A DNA stretch of 64,000 nt from Nonomuraea wenchangensis (lineage in GTDB: Bacteria > Actinomycetota > Actinomycetes > Streptosporangiales > Streptosporangiaceae). The notes beneath the pieces are model-generated. The model was not told where the DNA came from. It did no database searches and was given only the letters and a program-made list of their open reading frames with translations. The position numbers were made by a program, and so were the translations under genes. Positions 23,509 through 32,280 of this stretch are shown one piece after another. The stretch lies in contig NZ_FOHX01000008.1 in the NCBI RefSeq assembly GCF_900111685.1, positions 248,001 through 312,000 of the forward strand, read 5' to 3'. Numbering within the stretch: the stretch's first letter is position 1; every line of letters begins with the position of its first letter.

Positions 23509-24489
23509 TCACCAGCGCTGGCGTGCCTCCTCCGCCCAGCCGGTGAGCCCGTCGAGCGTCACCCAGGAGCCGTCGCCGGCCCGGACCCGGCCGCCGAAGT
23601 GGCCGAAGCACTGGTGCGTCTCGGAGCCGACGACGCCCAGCTCCGTACGCGAGATCTTCTCGTGGAACGGGGTGAACTCGACCTCGACGCCGTCCCCGGC
23701 GATGCGCCACGGCTTGAGCCAGTCGGAGCGGTCGTAGACCCACTCCAGCTCCGCGCCGATCTTGTGCAGCCGGCCGTCCACGAACAGCGCGTTCTCGGTC
23801 GACCCGGTGCCGTCGGTCCACTTGCCGCCGAGCTGCACCGACAGCCCGGGGGCGTGGCCCGCCGCCCAGTTCCAGACCACGGAGTACGGCCACTTGCCGC
23901 GCCCGTGGTCGAGCACGGCGAAGGCGCCCTCGCCCACCTCGTGCTCGGCGCCGCCCAGCACGAGCCGGCCGTGCACCGGCCGGCCGACGTCCTTGACGGT
24001 GTACTGGAAGCGCCGCGGCCCCCACGGGACCACGACGCCCAGCGACTCGTGCCCCTCGGGCAGCGGGATCTCCAGGTCCAGCGTGAGATCGGGCGCGTAC
24101 GCCCGCAGCCGGGTGCCGCCCGGTTCCTGGTCGATCTCGACGCGGACGCCGCCGCCCTCGACCCGGGCCGCGCCCGCCCCGCTGACCGCCGGGAACCGCG
24201 CGCCGCGGGCCAGGGGCACCACGGCGTCATGGCTCACCTCCGCGCGGGAGGCGCGGTCGAGCACGTAGACGCCGTGGACGCCGGCGTAGTCGAGCGACGA
24301 CGCCACCAGCCCGATGATGTGGGACGGCGTCACGATCCCCCAGTATTCCCAGCGCTTGCGACGGCCCCACCCGCGCAGATCGGCCCGGTGCAGGGGGCGC
24401 CGGGTCCAGCCGACGGCCGCAGGATTGAGGCGGCCGTCGGGCAGGCAGAGGTCGACGGGCTCGGTGATCTCCCGCTCATGGGTCAGCAT
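23509..24489 (-). CDS. DUF2804 family protein
   Basis: 326 residues matching the DUF2804 layout I know: N-terminal 'EITEPVDLCLPDGRLNPAAVGWTRRPLH', 'KRWEYWGIVTP', central 'LDHGRGKWPYSVVWNWAAG', and C-terminal 'GSETHQCFGHFGG'. The conserved Trp/His-rich core suggests a lipocalin-like beta barrel. Function unproven; no membrane segment or signal peptide. Not clearly linked to its neighbours. Confidence 0.85.
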   Translation of the reverse strand: MLTHEREITEPVDLCLPDGRLNPAAVGWTRRPLHRADLRGWGRRKRWEYWGIVTPSHIIGLVASSLDYAGVHGVYVLDRASRAEVSHDAVVPLARGARFPAVSGAGAARVEGGGVRVEIDQEPGGTRLRAYAPDLTLDLEIPLPEGHESLGVVVPWGPRRFQYTVKDVGRPVHGRLVLGGAEHEVGEGAFAVLDHGRGKWPYSVVWNWAAGHAPGLSVQLGGKWTDGTGSTENALFVDGRLHKIGAELEWVYDRSDWLKPWRIAGDGVEVEFTPFHEKISRTELGVVGSETHQCFGHFGGRVRAGDGSWVTLDGLTGWAEEARQRW

Positions 24490-24504
24490 GGGGGAAATGT
24501 ACTA

Positions 24505-25038
24505 TCAGGCCGGGAAGTCCTTCGGGTTCACGTGCCGGGTGCCGGCGTTGCCGCCCCGCACCGGGTGCAGGGTCAGCGTGTAGATCCGGGACGCCGTGGC
24601 CGTCGTGTAGTAGCGCAGCCGGTCGTTGAAGCGCTGGTAGCTGGCGGAGCGGGTGAAGCGGTGCTGTGACTTGCTGTAGCCGTAGCCGGTGGTGAAGTAG
24701 AGCCGGTAGGTGCCGTCCCGTACGTCCTTGATGCTGGCCGTCGACTTGGCGCGGACGTAGATGCTGATGGCCTTGGTCTTGCCTCTGACCAGGATGACGA
24801 CGCCGTCGGTCCGCAGGCCGTTCTTGATCTTGAGCACGCCCCGGCCGCCGCTGATGCGGTCGAACAGGATGGTGCCGTTGCGCGGGCGGGCCGCAGCCGT
24901 CGTGGTGGCACTCGCCGTGGTGGCGCTCGCCGTGGCGCCGGCCGTGGTGGCTCCGGCCGGGGTGGCCGTGACCAGGGCGGCGGCCATGGCGAAGGCGGCG
25001 ATGAGGCCGGTTCGCGGGGCGAGAAGCTCGTTCTTCAC
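24505..25038 (-). CDS. Secreted protein of unknown function
   Basis: 177 residues. GTG start with TAAGGAG 8 nt upstream. Signal peptide 'GLIAAFAMAAALVTATPAGA' is followed by a Thr/Ala/Ser low-complexity linker (residues ~31-50, repeated 'ASATT') and a ~125-residue basic, Tyr-rich beta-strand domain ('GVLKIKNGLRTDGVVILVRG', 'TYRLYFTTGYGYSKSQHRF'). The latter resembles actinobacterial surface domains of unknown role. No catalytic motif seen. Confidence 0.75.
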   Translation of the reverse strand: MKNELLAPRTGLIAAFAMAAALVTATPAGATTAGATASATTASATTTAAARPRNGTILFDRISGGRGVLKIKNGLRTDGVVILVRGKTKAISIYVRAKSTASIKDVRDGTYRLYFTTGYGYSKSQHRFTRSASYQRFNDRLRYYTTATASRIYTLTLHPVRGGNAGTRHVNPKDFPA

Positions 25039-25165
25039 GCGAACGTCTCCTTAGAGAGGGGGGACATGGTCGAACCACGCCCACCCTAGAGAACCCGGAC
25101 GCTCCGGCCCACCCGTTATCACGCTCGGGGCCGGAGGAATCCTCCGGCCCCGGCGGCGGGGCCCG

Positions 25166-26035
25166 TCAACCCTCCAGCACCTCGCGCAGCTTCAGCGCGA
25201 AGCCGTCGGGGTCGCCCGGCATCCCGAAGGTGTCGTCGAGGAAGCCGCCGTGGTTGCTGGGGAAGGTGACCGGCTCGACGCCGATGCGCTCGGCCACCCC
25301 CAGGCCGCCGCGGCAGGCCATCTGCCCCTCCGACTCGACGCCGACCGCGATCACGATGCGGGTCGAGGCGGCCCGCAGCGCCGCGAAGTCGTGCTCGTGG
25401 TGGGTGCAGCTGATGAGGTTCTGGCCGAGCAGCGCGTCGTCGCGGCTGCCGTCGTCCTCGGCCGGCAGCCCGAACATGGCCGGGTCGGGCGCGGGCTGGT
25501 CGGCGAAGTCGGCCGGGATCTCGCCCTGCAGCCCGACGATCGTGATGAACTGCGCCATCGCCGGGCCGAACCCGTCGCGCTCGTAGGTCCTGCTGATGCC
25601 CTTGATGGCGGCCAGCGCCTGCTCGCGGTCGGGCAGGACGTGGACGGCGGGCGGCTCGTGCGCGACGAGCGTGCGCACCTGCTCCGGGTGCCGGGACACC
25701 AGCTCCAGCGCGTTGACCGCGCCGCCGCTGCTGGCGAACAGGTCGACGGGCCCGCCGCCGAGCTCGTCGATGATCCGGTGCAGGTCGTCGGCGTGCTGCT
25801 CGGGGGTGGACGTGCCGGGCTCGCCGGTCTTACGGCTCTCGCCGACCCCGCGCGGGTCGTAGGTGACGATCGTGCGCTCCGGCAGCCGCTCGGCCAGCGC
25901 GACGAACCCCGCGGCCCCCATGGGCGAGCCGACCAGCAGCAGCACGGGCTTGCCCGACGCCTCGACGGCCTCGCGCACCTCGTAGTGCAGAACCGCGCCG
26001 GGCACGTCGAGGGAGTGGGTCTTGAAGTCTCGCAT
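25166..26035 (-). CDS. Alpha/beta hydrolase
   Basis: 289 residues. The second of two adjacent ATGs was chosen because GGAGG lies 5 nt upstream of it. Fold motifs: 'LLLVGSPMGAAGF', 'TYDPRGVGESRKTG', nucleophile elbow 'LFASSGGAVNA', acid region 'VGVESEGQ' and terminal His in 'FPSNHGGFLDD'. Such cytosolic hydrolases cleave esters, lactones or haloalkanes. Follows the class IV aminotransferase gene on the same strand after 57 bp and may be co-transcribed. Confidence 0.88.
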   Translation of the reverse strand: MRDFKTHSLDVPGAVLHYEVREAVEASGKPVLLLVGSPMGAAGFVALAERLPERTIVTYDPRGVGESRKTGEPGTSTPEQHADDLHRIIDELGGGPVDLFASSGGAVNALELVSRHPEQVRTLVAHEPPAVHVLPDREQALAAIKGISRTYERDGFGPAMAQFITIVGLQGEIPADFADQPAPDPAMFGLPAEDDGSRDDALLGQNLISCTHHEHDFAALRAASTRIVIAVGVESEGQMACRGGLGVAERIGVEPVTFPSNHGGFLDDTFGMPGDPDGFALKLREVLEG

Positions 26036-26091
26036 CATTGCCTCCTGTGGGAAAACGCTCGCACCATATGGACCCGCGCCGACAGAAATAC

Positions 26092-26892
26092 TCATCGGGG
26101 AGAGCGAGATTTTTCCAGTCCGACCGGCGGCTCGTCCAGATACGCCCCGTGCAGCAGCTCCACGAACGGCTCGGCCGCGGGCAGGTCCGTCGCGCCGACG
26201 CGGCGTACGGGGACGCCGGGCGTCCAGGAGTTCATGACCACGGCCCCGGACAGCCTGGGCAGATCGGCGACGGTGACCTCGCGGTCGGCCTGCGGGACGC
26301 CCAGCGCGGCGAGCCGGCGGCGCAGGATCGCCATGGTGACGCCCTCCAGCCGGCCGGCCACCGGCCACACCACGGCGGAGCCGTCCCAGAACGCGAGGTT
26401 CCAGATGGTGGCCTCGCTGAGGCGGCCCCGGCGGTCGACGAAGGCGGCGTCGTCATAGCCGTCCGCCACGGCCCGGCGCAGGAGATAAGACTTGGCCGTC
26501 TCGCCGGTCTGCTTGACGGCGGGCAGGAAACGTTCGTGCTCGGCCACCGCGAGCGCCAGCGGGCCCTCCGGCGGGGTCGCCGGCGGCCCGGTACGCACCA
26601 GGATCCGCAGTTCGGACCCGGCGGCGTACACGGTGGCCCGCAGCGACAGGTCGGGCGGGCCGGTCGCGACGGCCGCCCGCAGGCAGGAGAGCACCCGCTC
26701 GCCGTCCAGGTCGCGGCCGAACAGCTCGGCGGAGGCCCGGCGCAGCCGGGCCAGGTGCAGGTCGAGACCGCGTACGCGACCGCCGCGGATCTGCATGGCG
26801 GTGAAGTGGGCGTCGCCGGCGAAGGCGAGCGGGGCGAGGTCCACGGCGCTCGCCGGGCGGCCGTCGAGGTGCGCGGCCCAAGAGGACGGCAT
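26092..26892 (-). CDS. Class IV PLP aminotransferase / aminodeoxychorismate lyase-like protein
   Basis: 266 residues of fold-type IV PLP enzymes. The Schiff-base Lys is in 'KQTGETAKSYLLRR', the cofactor-binding Glu in 'LSEATIWNLAFWDG', and 'LHLARLRRASAELFGRDLD' is the usual N-terminal motif. Members are branched-chain or D-amino-acid transaminases or 4-amino-4-deoxychorismate lyases; the sequence does not let me choose. No pabAB genes are seen nearby. Confidence 0.87.
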   Translation of the reverse strand: MPSSWAAHLDGRPASAVDLAPLAFAGDAHFTAMQIRGGRVRGLDLHLARLRRASAELFGRDLDGERVLSCLRAAVATGPPDLSLRATVYAAGSELRILVRTGPPATPPEGPLALAVAEHERFLPAVKQTGETAKSYLLRRAVADGYDDAAFVDRRGRLSEATIWNLAFWDGSAVVWPVAGRLEGVTMAILRRRLAALGVPQADREVTVADLPRLSGAVVMNSWTPGVPVRRVGATDLPAAEPFVELLHGAYLDEPPVGLEKSRSPR

Positions 26893-27015
26893 GGCGGGGC
26901 TCCTTCCTGATCGTCCACGATCCTCGCACGGGCCGGATGCCGGTGACCGGATCCGTCCGCATCGGGGCCCGATCCGGCCTTACGGCGGGGCGGCGGACCG
27001 GCCGAGACTGGATGC

Positions 27016-27615
27016 GTGAACAGAGCCCTCCTCGTCATCGACGTGCAGCAGTCCTTCCTGCGGCGGCCCCTGTGGCGGGCCGCGTACAACCCCGGGATCA
27101 CCGGGCCCGTCTCCCGGCTGGTGGACGTGGCCCGCGCCGAGGGCGACCTGGTCGTCTGGGTGCTGCACAGCGAGCCAGGCACCGGCGACGTCTTCGACCC
27201 GGCGCTCGGGTACGTCCGCCCGATGGACGGCCTGACCCCGCTGCCCGGCGAGGAACGGATCACCAAGACCTCGCACAACTGCTTCACCACCACCAACCTG
27301 CAGCAGATCCTCACCCAGCGCGGCGTCGGCGAGCTGGTCGTGTGCGGGATCCGCACCGAGCAGTGCTGCGAGACGACCGCCAGGATCGGCAGCGACCTGG
27401 GCTTCGGCGTCTCCTTCGTCACGGACGCGACCGCGACGACGCCGATCCCGCACCGCGACGCGCCGCCGGAGGCGTCGGTGGAGGAGATCCTCGCCGACCC
27501 CCGCACGCTCGGCGTGGAGGCGATCGTCGAGCGCACCGAGTACGCGCTCGCCGGCCGCTTCGCGACGATCAGGACGGTGGCGGAGCTGGCCGGGGCCCCG
27601 ACCCCCGTAAACTGA
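27016..27615 (+). CDS. Isochorismatase-family cysteine hydrolase
   Basis: 199 residues. Catalytic triad D9 ('LLVIDVQQSF'), K84 ('RITKTSHNCF') and C117 ('GIRTEQCCETTAR'), all in the family spacing. These enzymes hydrolyse amides such as nicotinamide or N-carbamoyl compounds, or isochorismate. A GlxA-type regulator follows 7 bp downstream in the same direction, a pairing often seen in actinomycetes, suggesting substrate-responsive control. GTG start. Confidence 0.92.
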   Translation: MNRALLVIDVQQSFLRRPLWRAAYNPGITGPVSRLVDVARAEGDLVVWVLHSEPGTGDVFDPALGYVRPMDGLTPLPGEERITKTSHNCFTTTNLQQILTQRGVGELVVCGIRTEQCCETTARIGSDLGFGVSFVTDATATTPIPHRDAPPEASVEEILADPRTLGVEAIVERTEYALAGRFATIRTVAELAGAPTPVN

Positions 27616-27622
27616 CCGGATC

Positions 27623-28540
27623 GTGACCCGCGTCGCCTTCCTCCTCGTGCCCGGGCTGCACCTGCTCGACCTCGCCGGCCCCGCCCAGGTCTTCTCCACG
27701 GCCGGCGACCACGGCCTCGGCTACGCGCTGACGTACGTCGCCGAGCGCCCGTCCGTGCCCACCGCGCAGGGGCTCACGCTGACGGCCGGGACGACCTGGC
27801 CCGAGCCGGCCGCCGGTGACCTGCTCGTCGTGCCGGGCTGGCGGGCGACGTCCACGCCGGCCGGGTGGGGCGAGCTCGGCCCGGCCGCGCTGGACGCCCT
27901 GCGCGCCCACCACGCGGCCGGGGGCACGGTGGCCAGCGTGTGCGCGGGGGCCGACGCGCTGGGCCGCGCCGGGCTGCTCGACGGGCGGCGCTGCACCACC
28001 CACCACGAGCTGCAGGACGAGCTGGCCGCCCGCTACCCGAAGGCGTCGGTCGTCCGCGACGTCCTCTACGTCGAGGACGGCCGGGTCATCACCTCGGCGG
28101 GCATCGCCAGCGGCATCGACCTCGCCCTGCATCTCGTCGCCACCCGCCACGGCCCGGCCGCCGCCGCCCGGGTGGCCCGCGAGATGGTGGTCTACGCCCG
28201 ACGCAACGGCGACGAGCGGCAGGCCAGCGCCATGCTCCGGCACCGCGCCCACCTCAGCGACACCGTGCACCGCGTCCAGGACCTCATCGACGCCCGCTTC
28301 ACCGAGCCGCTCCCGCTGTCGGGCCTCGCCGCCGCCGCCGGATGCAGCCCGCGCACGGTCACCCGGCTGTTCACGCGGGCGACCGGGCTGACGCCGCTGG
28401 CCTACCAGCAGCTCCTGCGGCGCGAACGGGCCGAGCACCTGATCGGCCAGGGCGCCACGGTCGAGGCGGCCGCCCACGCGGTCGGCTTCCAGGACGCCCG
28501 CATGCTGCGCCGGCTGCGCGCCCAGCCCCGCCCGTGGTAG
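27623..28540 (+). CDS. GlxA-type transcriptional regulator (DJ-1/PfpI + AraC HTH)
   Basis: 305 residues: N-terminal DJ-1/PfpI-like domain (1-190) with the nucleophile-elbow Cys in 'VASVCAGADALG', and C-terminal AraC double helix-turn-helix (about 215-305, 'LSGLAAAAGCSPRTVTRLFTRATG'). Begins 7 bp after the isochorismatase-type gene, so the pair is one transcript. GTG start. Probably regulates its own operon in response to an amide or amine ligand. Confidence 0.92.
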   Translation: MTRVAFLLVPGLHLLDLAGPAQVFSTAGDHGLGYALTYVAERPSVPTAQGLTLTAGTTWPEPAAGDLLVVPGWRATSTPAGWGELGPAALDALRAHHAAGGTVASVCAGADALGRAGLLDGRRCTTHHELQDELAARYPKASVVRDVLYVEDGRVITSAGIASGIDLALHLVATRHGPAAAARVAREMVVYARRNGDERQASAMLRHRAHLSDTVHRVQDLIDARFTEPLPLSGLAAAAGCSPRTVTRLFTRATGLTPLAYQQLLRRERAEHLIGQGATVEAAAHAVGFQDARMLRRLRAQPRPW

Positions 28541-28642
28541 TGCTGGCCCTACCATCCATCGGGGGACGGCGGCAATGCCGGGTTCGGCGGGCCGTCCCTA
28601 GAGTCGGTGACGTACCGGTCCGTCGAGCCAGAATCGAGCGAC

Positions 28643-29347
28643 ATGACCATGAAGAGGACGATCTTGATCGCAGGCGTGCTGGGGCTGGCCGCGACGGCGG
28701 CGGGATGCGGGATCGCGGGCCCCGACTCCCAGGCCAGGACCTCCTACGAGGTCCCCGGTGACGTGACGGGACTGCGGGTCCAGGTCGACTCGGGCACCGT
28801 GGAGCTGACGGGCGTTGACCGGCGTACGGTGCGGGTGACCGAGCGGCTGGCCTGGCGCAAGCACAAGCCGGAGACCAGCCACGAGGTGCGGGGCGGCACG
28901 CTCAACCTGGAGCACGAGTGCCCCTCCACGTTCGGGGTGGGCGCGATCGGCGTCGAGTGCGAAGTGAGCTACCGCGTGGAGGTGCCGAAGGGCGTACGGG
29001 TGGAGGTGACCTCCGACTCGGGGGACCTGACGCTGTCGGGGTTGTCCGGTGAGGTGCTGGTGAGCTCCGACTCGGGGACGATCCAGGCCGACGGCCTGGC
29101 GGGCGGCCGGGTCACGGCGAGGTCCGACTCCGGGGACGTGTCGCTCGCCTTCACGGGGCAGCCTGACGAGGTGACGACCGAGAACGACTCCGGCCACACG
29201 GTGGTGCGGGTGCCGGCGGGGCCGTACCGGGTGGTGGCCAAGACGGACTCCGGCGACAAGCGGATCACCGCCGACAACGACGCGTCGGCGGCGCGTTCGA
29301 TCAAGGTCTCCAGCGACTCCGGCGACCTTGAGGTGCTCACCCCCTGA
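28643..29347 (+). CDS. DUF4097 beta-helical lipoprotein
   Basis: 234 residues. Signal sequence with a lipobox ending 'ATAAGC' makes it a predicted lipoprotein. The mature part has repeated 'SDSGDLTLSGLSG', 'SDSGTIQADGL', 'SDSGDVSLAF', 'TDSGDKRI' and 'SDSGDLEV' units, the right-handed beta-helix repeats of DUF4097. Such proteins are thought to act at the cell surface, possibly as adhesin- or sensor-like parts. The 3' end overlaps the convergent GNAT gene by 11 bp. Confidence 0.85.
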   Translation: MTMKRTILIAGVLGLAATAAGCGIAGPDSQARTSYEVPGDVTGLRVQVDSGTVELTGVDRRTVRVTERLAWRKHKPETSHEVRGGTLNLEHECPSTFGVGAIGVECEVSYRVEVPKGVRVEVTSDSGDLTLSGLSGEVLVSSDSGTIQADGLAGGRVTARSDSGDVSLAFTGQPDEVTTENDSGHTVVRVPAGPYRVVAKTDSGDKRITADNDASAARSIKVSSDSGDLEVLTP

Positions 29348-29858
29348 GCCGGGCCGGCCGGGGCAGTGCCATGGTGACGGACGTCCACCACGTCTCCCCC
29401 ACCTGGACGGAGCCGCCGTGGACCTCCTCCTCGCGGAAGCCGAGCCGCTCGTAGAGCCGCCTGGCGCCGTGGTTGTGCGCGTAGACGCCCAGGGTGACCC
29501 GCTCGACGTCCGGCCCGGCGAAGGCGGCGCCGAGCGCGGCCCGGACCAGGGCCTCGCCGTGGCCGCGACCTCTGGCGTCGGGGGCGACGAGGACCATGCC
29601 GAGTCGGAGCGAGCGGGGCGTGCCGTCGGGGCGGAGCATGACGTGGCCGACCGGCCTGCCGTCCGGCCCCGGGGCGACGAGGAGCCTGCGGGCGGGGTCT
29701 GCGGCGCGGAAGGCGAGCAGTTGCCCGCCGTCGAACGGCCAGGTGAAGCCGGCTTTCCCGGACCACAGAACGAGCGCCTCGTCGCTGTCGATCCACGAGG
29801 CGATCACGGCGGCGTCGGCGTCCGTCAGCGGGCGCAGGGCGGTCATGGCGAAGATCAT
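29337..29858 (-). CDS. GNAT-family N-acetyltransferase
   Basis: 173 residues. Acetyl-CoA-binding motif A 'GMVLVAPDARGRGHGEALVRAAL' and motif B 'GVYAHNHGARRLYERLGFREEE' are canonical. An internal ATG at 29846 is an alternative start; neither has a clear ribosome site. Substrate unknown. Confidence 0.9.
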   Translation of the reverse strand: MIFAMTALRPLTDADAAVIASWIDSDEALVLWSGKAGFTWPFDGGQLLAFRAADPARRLLVAPGPDGRPVGHVMLRPDGTPRSLRLGMVLVAPDARGRGHGEALVRAALGAAFAGPDVERVTLGVYAHNHGARRLYERLGFREEEVHGGSVQVGETWWTSVTMALPRPARLRG

Positions 29859-29979
29859 AGCCGTTTGAGCGGTTCCTGCCCGGGCAGCCCGTATCGCCAG
29901 ACGGTGGGAGCATCGCCGGCCCCGGGGCGGCGCGGCGCCGTACGCACATGACCGTCCGCCGCCTGCCCGGAGCCGCCCG

Positions 29980-31080
29980 ATGCCCAGCCCGCCGGAGCTC
30001 GCCTACGTCCTGCCGCTGCGCTGGGACGACGACGCCGGCCTGGACGAGCTGACCGCGTACCTGCGCCGCCTGTCCCGGCACGCCGCGATCGTCGTCGTGG
30101 ACGGCAGCCCGCCCGCGCTGTTCGCCCGGCACGCCCGCCGCTGGCGCGGGCTCGCCGTCCACGTGCCGCCCGACCCCGCCCTGGCCTGCGCCAACGGCAA
30201 GGTCGCCGGGGTGCTGACGGGCATGCGGCTGGCCCGCGCCGAGCACGTGGTGATCGCCGACGACGACGTACGCTACGACCCGGACGGGCTCAACGCGGTC
30301 CGCCGCCTGCTCGGCCACGCCGACCTGGTACGCCCCCAGAACTACTTCTCCCCGCTGCCCTGGCACGCCCGCTGGGACACCGCGCGCACCCTGCTCAACC
30401 GGGCCGTGGGCGCGGACTACCCGGGCACGTTCGGCGTGCGCCGCTCCTTCTTCGAGCGGATGGGCGGCTACGACGGCGACGTGCTGTTCGAGAACCTGGA
30501 GCTGATCCGGACCGTCCGCGCCCACGGCGGCGTGGAGCTGGCGCCGCCCGGCCTGTACGTGCGCCGCCTGCCGCCCGCCGCGTCCCGTTTCTGGGGGCAG
30601 CGGGTCCGGCAGGCGTACGACGACCTGGCGCAGCCGGTGCGGCTGGCACTGTTCCTGTCGGTGCTGCCCGCCTGCGCCGCCGCGCTCCTGCGGCGCAGGC
30701 CGGGGCTGCCGGCCGCCGGGGCCGCCGTCGCGGTCGCGCTGGCCGAGGCGGGGCGGCGGCGCGCGGGCGGCCGGCGGATGTTCCCGTGGGTGGCGTCCCT
30801 GTTCGCCCCGGTGTGGATCCTGGAGCGGGGCACGTGCAGCTGGCTCGCCGTCGCCGCCGCGCTGCGCGGCGGGGTCCCGTACGCCGGGCGCAGGCTCAAG
30901 GTGGCCGCCCACCCGTCGCGGTGGCTGCGCCGTCAGGCGGCGGGGGGCGGGTCCGGCTCGCTGGAGGCGCGGAAGCCGATCGCCTTGTGCGAGCCGTCGC
31001 AGAACGGCTTGGTCGACGAGCCCCCGCACCGGCACAGCGCCACCGTGGCCCGCCCCGGGTCGATCGGCTCCCCGTCCTGA
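29980..31080 (+). CDS. Family 2 glycosyltransferase-like protein, unusual C-terminus
   Basis: 366 residues. GT-A features: an N-terminal nucleotide-sugar segment ('IVVVDGSPPALFARHARRW') and the metal motif 'VVIADDDVRYDPDG', then acceptor region 'GTFGVRRSFFERMGGYDGDVLFENLELI'. One or two membrane helices follow ('LALFLSVLPACAAALL'). After about residue 318 the frame continues for ~45 residues that are simply antisense to the CDGSH gene, so the natural stop may have been lost. Probably transfers a sugar on the cytoplasmic membrane face. Confidence 0.8.
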   Translation: MPSPPELAYVLPLRWDDDAGLDELTAYLRRLSRHAAIVVVDGSPPALFARHARRWRGLAVHVPPDPALACANGKVAGVLTGMRLARAEHVVIADDDVRYDPDGLNAVRRLLGHADLVRPQNYFSPLPWHARWDTARTLLNRAVGADYPGTFGVRRSFFERMGGYDGDVLFENLELIRTVRAHGGVELAPPGLYVRRLPPAASRFWGQRVRQAYDDLAQPVRLALFLSVLPACAAALLRRRPGLPAAGAAVAVALAEAGRRRAGGRRMFPWVASLFAPVWILERGTCSWLAVAAALRGGVPYAGRRLKVAAHPSRWLRRQAAGGGSGSLEARKPIALCEPSQNGLVDEPPHRHSATVARPGSIGSPS

Positions 31081-31181
31081 GTCACCAGCATGAACGCGCC
31101 CCGGACCAGCAGCGGGCCGTCCTCGCACGGCGTCACGGTCACCACGTCGCCACCGTCGCCACGCACCACGTCGTCCTGCAT
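30933..31181 (-). CDS. CDGSH iron-sulfur domain protein
   Basis: 82 residues from the ATG at 31181. The 2Fe-2S signature is complete: C50, C52, C61 and H65 in 'CRCGGSSTKPFCDGSH'. Upstream 'ITPCEDGPLLVRGAF'-like sequence (here 'VTPCEDGPLLVRGAF') is typical of bacterial mitoNEET-like proteins, which take part in iron-sulfur or redox handling. The start is uncertain: two in-frame GTG CAG GAC GAC copies precede the ATG copy, giving three near-identical possible starts. The gene overlaps the convergent glycosyltransferase frame by about 148 bp. Confidence 0.85.
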   Translation of the reverse strand: MQDDVVRGDGGDVVTVTPCEDGPLLVRGAFMLVTQDGEPIDPGRATVALCRCGGSSTKPFCDGSHKAIGFRASSEPDPPPAA

Positions 31182-31368
31182 CCCGTCGTCGTCCTGCACC
31201 CCGTCGTCCTGCACGGTCGCCGACTGCCCCACGTGCACCAGCGGAAACGCGGGGACAGGCCGGGGGGCGGGGATTCTTGCACCAGGCAATGCTCTGCTAC
31301 GGTGGCATTCGAGGTGAGCCGGGAAGCCTGGTCGGCGTCGTTTCGCCGTGCCGCAGAGGAAGCTCACG

Positions 31369-31734
31369 ATGACATCCGATTCCGCCCGAGAGGGAGGCAC
31401 CTCCGCCCGGGTGCGCCCGTGGATGTGCGGCACGGTCGTGGTCATCGACCTGGTCGGCCCGATCATCGGGCCGGAGGTGCTCGCGCTGCGGCGGAGCCTG
31501 ACGACGGCCCTGGCCCGGCGCAGCGTCCCGCTCGTCGTGCTCAACGCCCGCAGGGCGGGCGAGATCGACCCCGAGGCGCTGCTCGTCGTCGCCGCCGCCG
31601 GACGGCACACCCGCGAGGCCGGCGGCCGGCTGATCGTCGCCGACGGGCCCGACGCGGCCCGGCCGCTCGACGACGTGGAGACGCGGGCCACACTGGAGGA
31701 GGCACTCGCCGAGCTGGCGAGGGCGAAGCCGTGA
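31369..31734 (+). CDS. STAS-like protein lacking the phosphorylatable Ser
   Basis: 121 residues with the STAS (anti-sigma antagonist) strand order: 'CGTVVVIDLVGPIIG', 'VPLVVLNARRAGEIDPEALLVV', 'GGRLIVADGP'. The usual D-S-[S/T]-G segment is replaced by 'EIDPEALL', so it cannot be controlled by the standard serine kinase. GAGGAA lies 7 nt before the ATG. It precedes a canonical STAS protein by 126 bp in the same direction; the two may act together. Confidence 0.7.
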   Translation: MTSDSAREGGTSARVRPWMCGTVVVIDLVGPIIGPEVLALRRSLTTALARRSVPLVVLNARRAGEIDPEALLVVAAAGRHTREAGGRLIVADGPDAARPLDDVETRATLEEALAELARAKP

Positions 31735-31860
31735 CCCGGTGCCGGCGCGGCTCAGGTGGCGCGTTCGTCCCCGTTGACCTTATTGCACTGTGCAAAGATG
31801 GACTACGGCCGCCGCGCACCGGCGCGGGCGGCCGGTTACCGTGAGAGACGGAGGAGCGTC

Positions 31861-32259
31861 ATGATGCACGCAGACGCTGATGAATCCGGTTTCTCCTGGA
31901 TCGTCACCCAACAGGACGGCGTCGCCGTGCTGAGCGCGACAGGGGATCTGGACCTTGCCTCGGCCGACGAGTTCCACCACGGGCTGTCGGAGGCGATCGC
32001 GCAGGCGGCGCCGCCGCTGGTCGTGGCCGACATGGGAGCGGTGGAGTTCTGCGACTCCTCGGGGCTCAACGCGCTGATCCGGGCCTCGAACGCCGTGGAG
32101 TCGGCGGGCGGCCGGCTGGTCCTCAGCGGGCTGCGTCCCCGGCTGTCGCGGCTCCTGCTCGTGACCGGGCTGGACAAGCACTTCGCCGCCGCCGACGACG
32201 TCGCCGCCGCCGCGTCACTGCTGACGAGCCCGGACGACGCCAGGACCACCTGCGCCTGA
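31861..32259 (+). CDS. Anti-sigma factor antagonist (STAS domain)
   Basis: 132 residues. Canonical SpoIIAA/RsbV-type STAS: 'GVAVLSATGDLDLASADEF' and phospho-acceptor loop D65-S66-S67-G ('FCDSSGLNALI'). GGAGGA lies 5 nt before the start. In partner switching, dephospho-antagonist sequesters an anti-sigma kinase and frees a sigma factor. No kinase or sigma factor gene is next to it in the window. Confidence 0.88.
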   Translation: MMHADADESGFSWIVTQQDGVAVLSATGDLDLASADEFHHGLSEAIAQAAPPLVVADMGAVEFCDSSGLNALIRASNAVESAGGRLVLSGLRPRLSRLLLVTGLDKHFAAADDVAAAASLLTSPDDARTTCA

Positions 32260-32280
32260 CAGCCCCCTCGCCCGGCCGCC

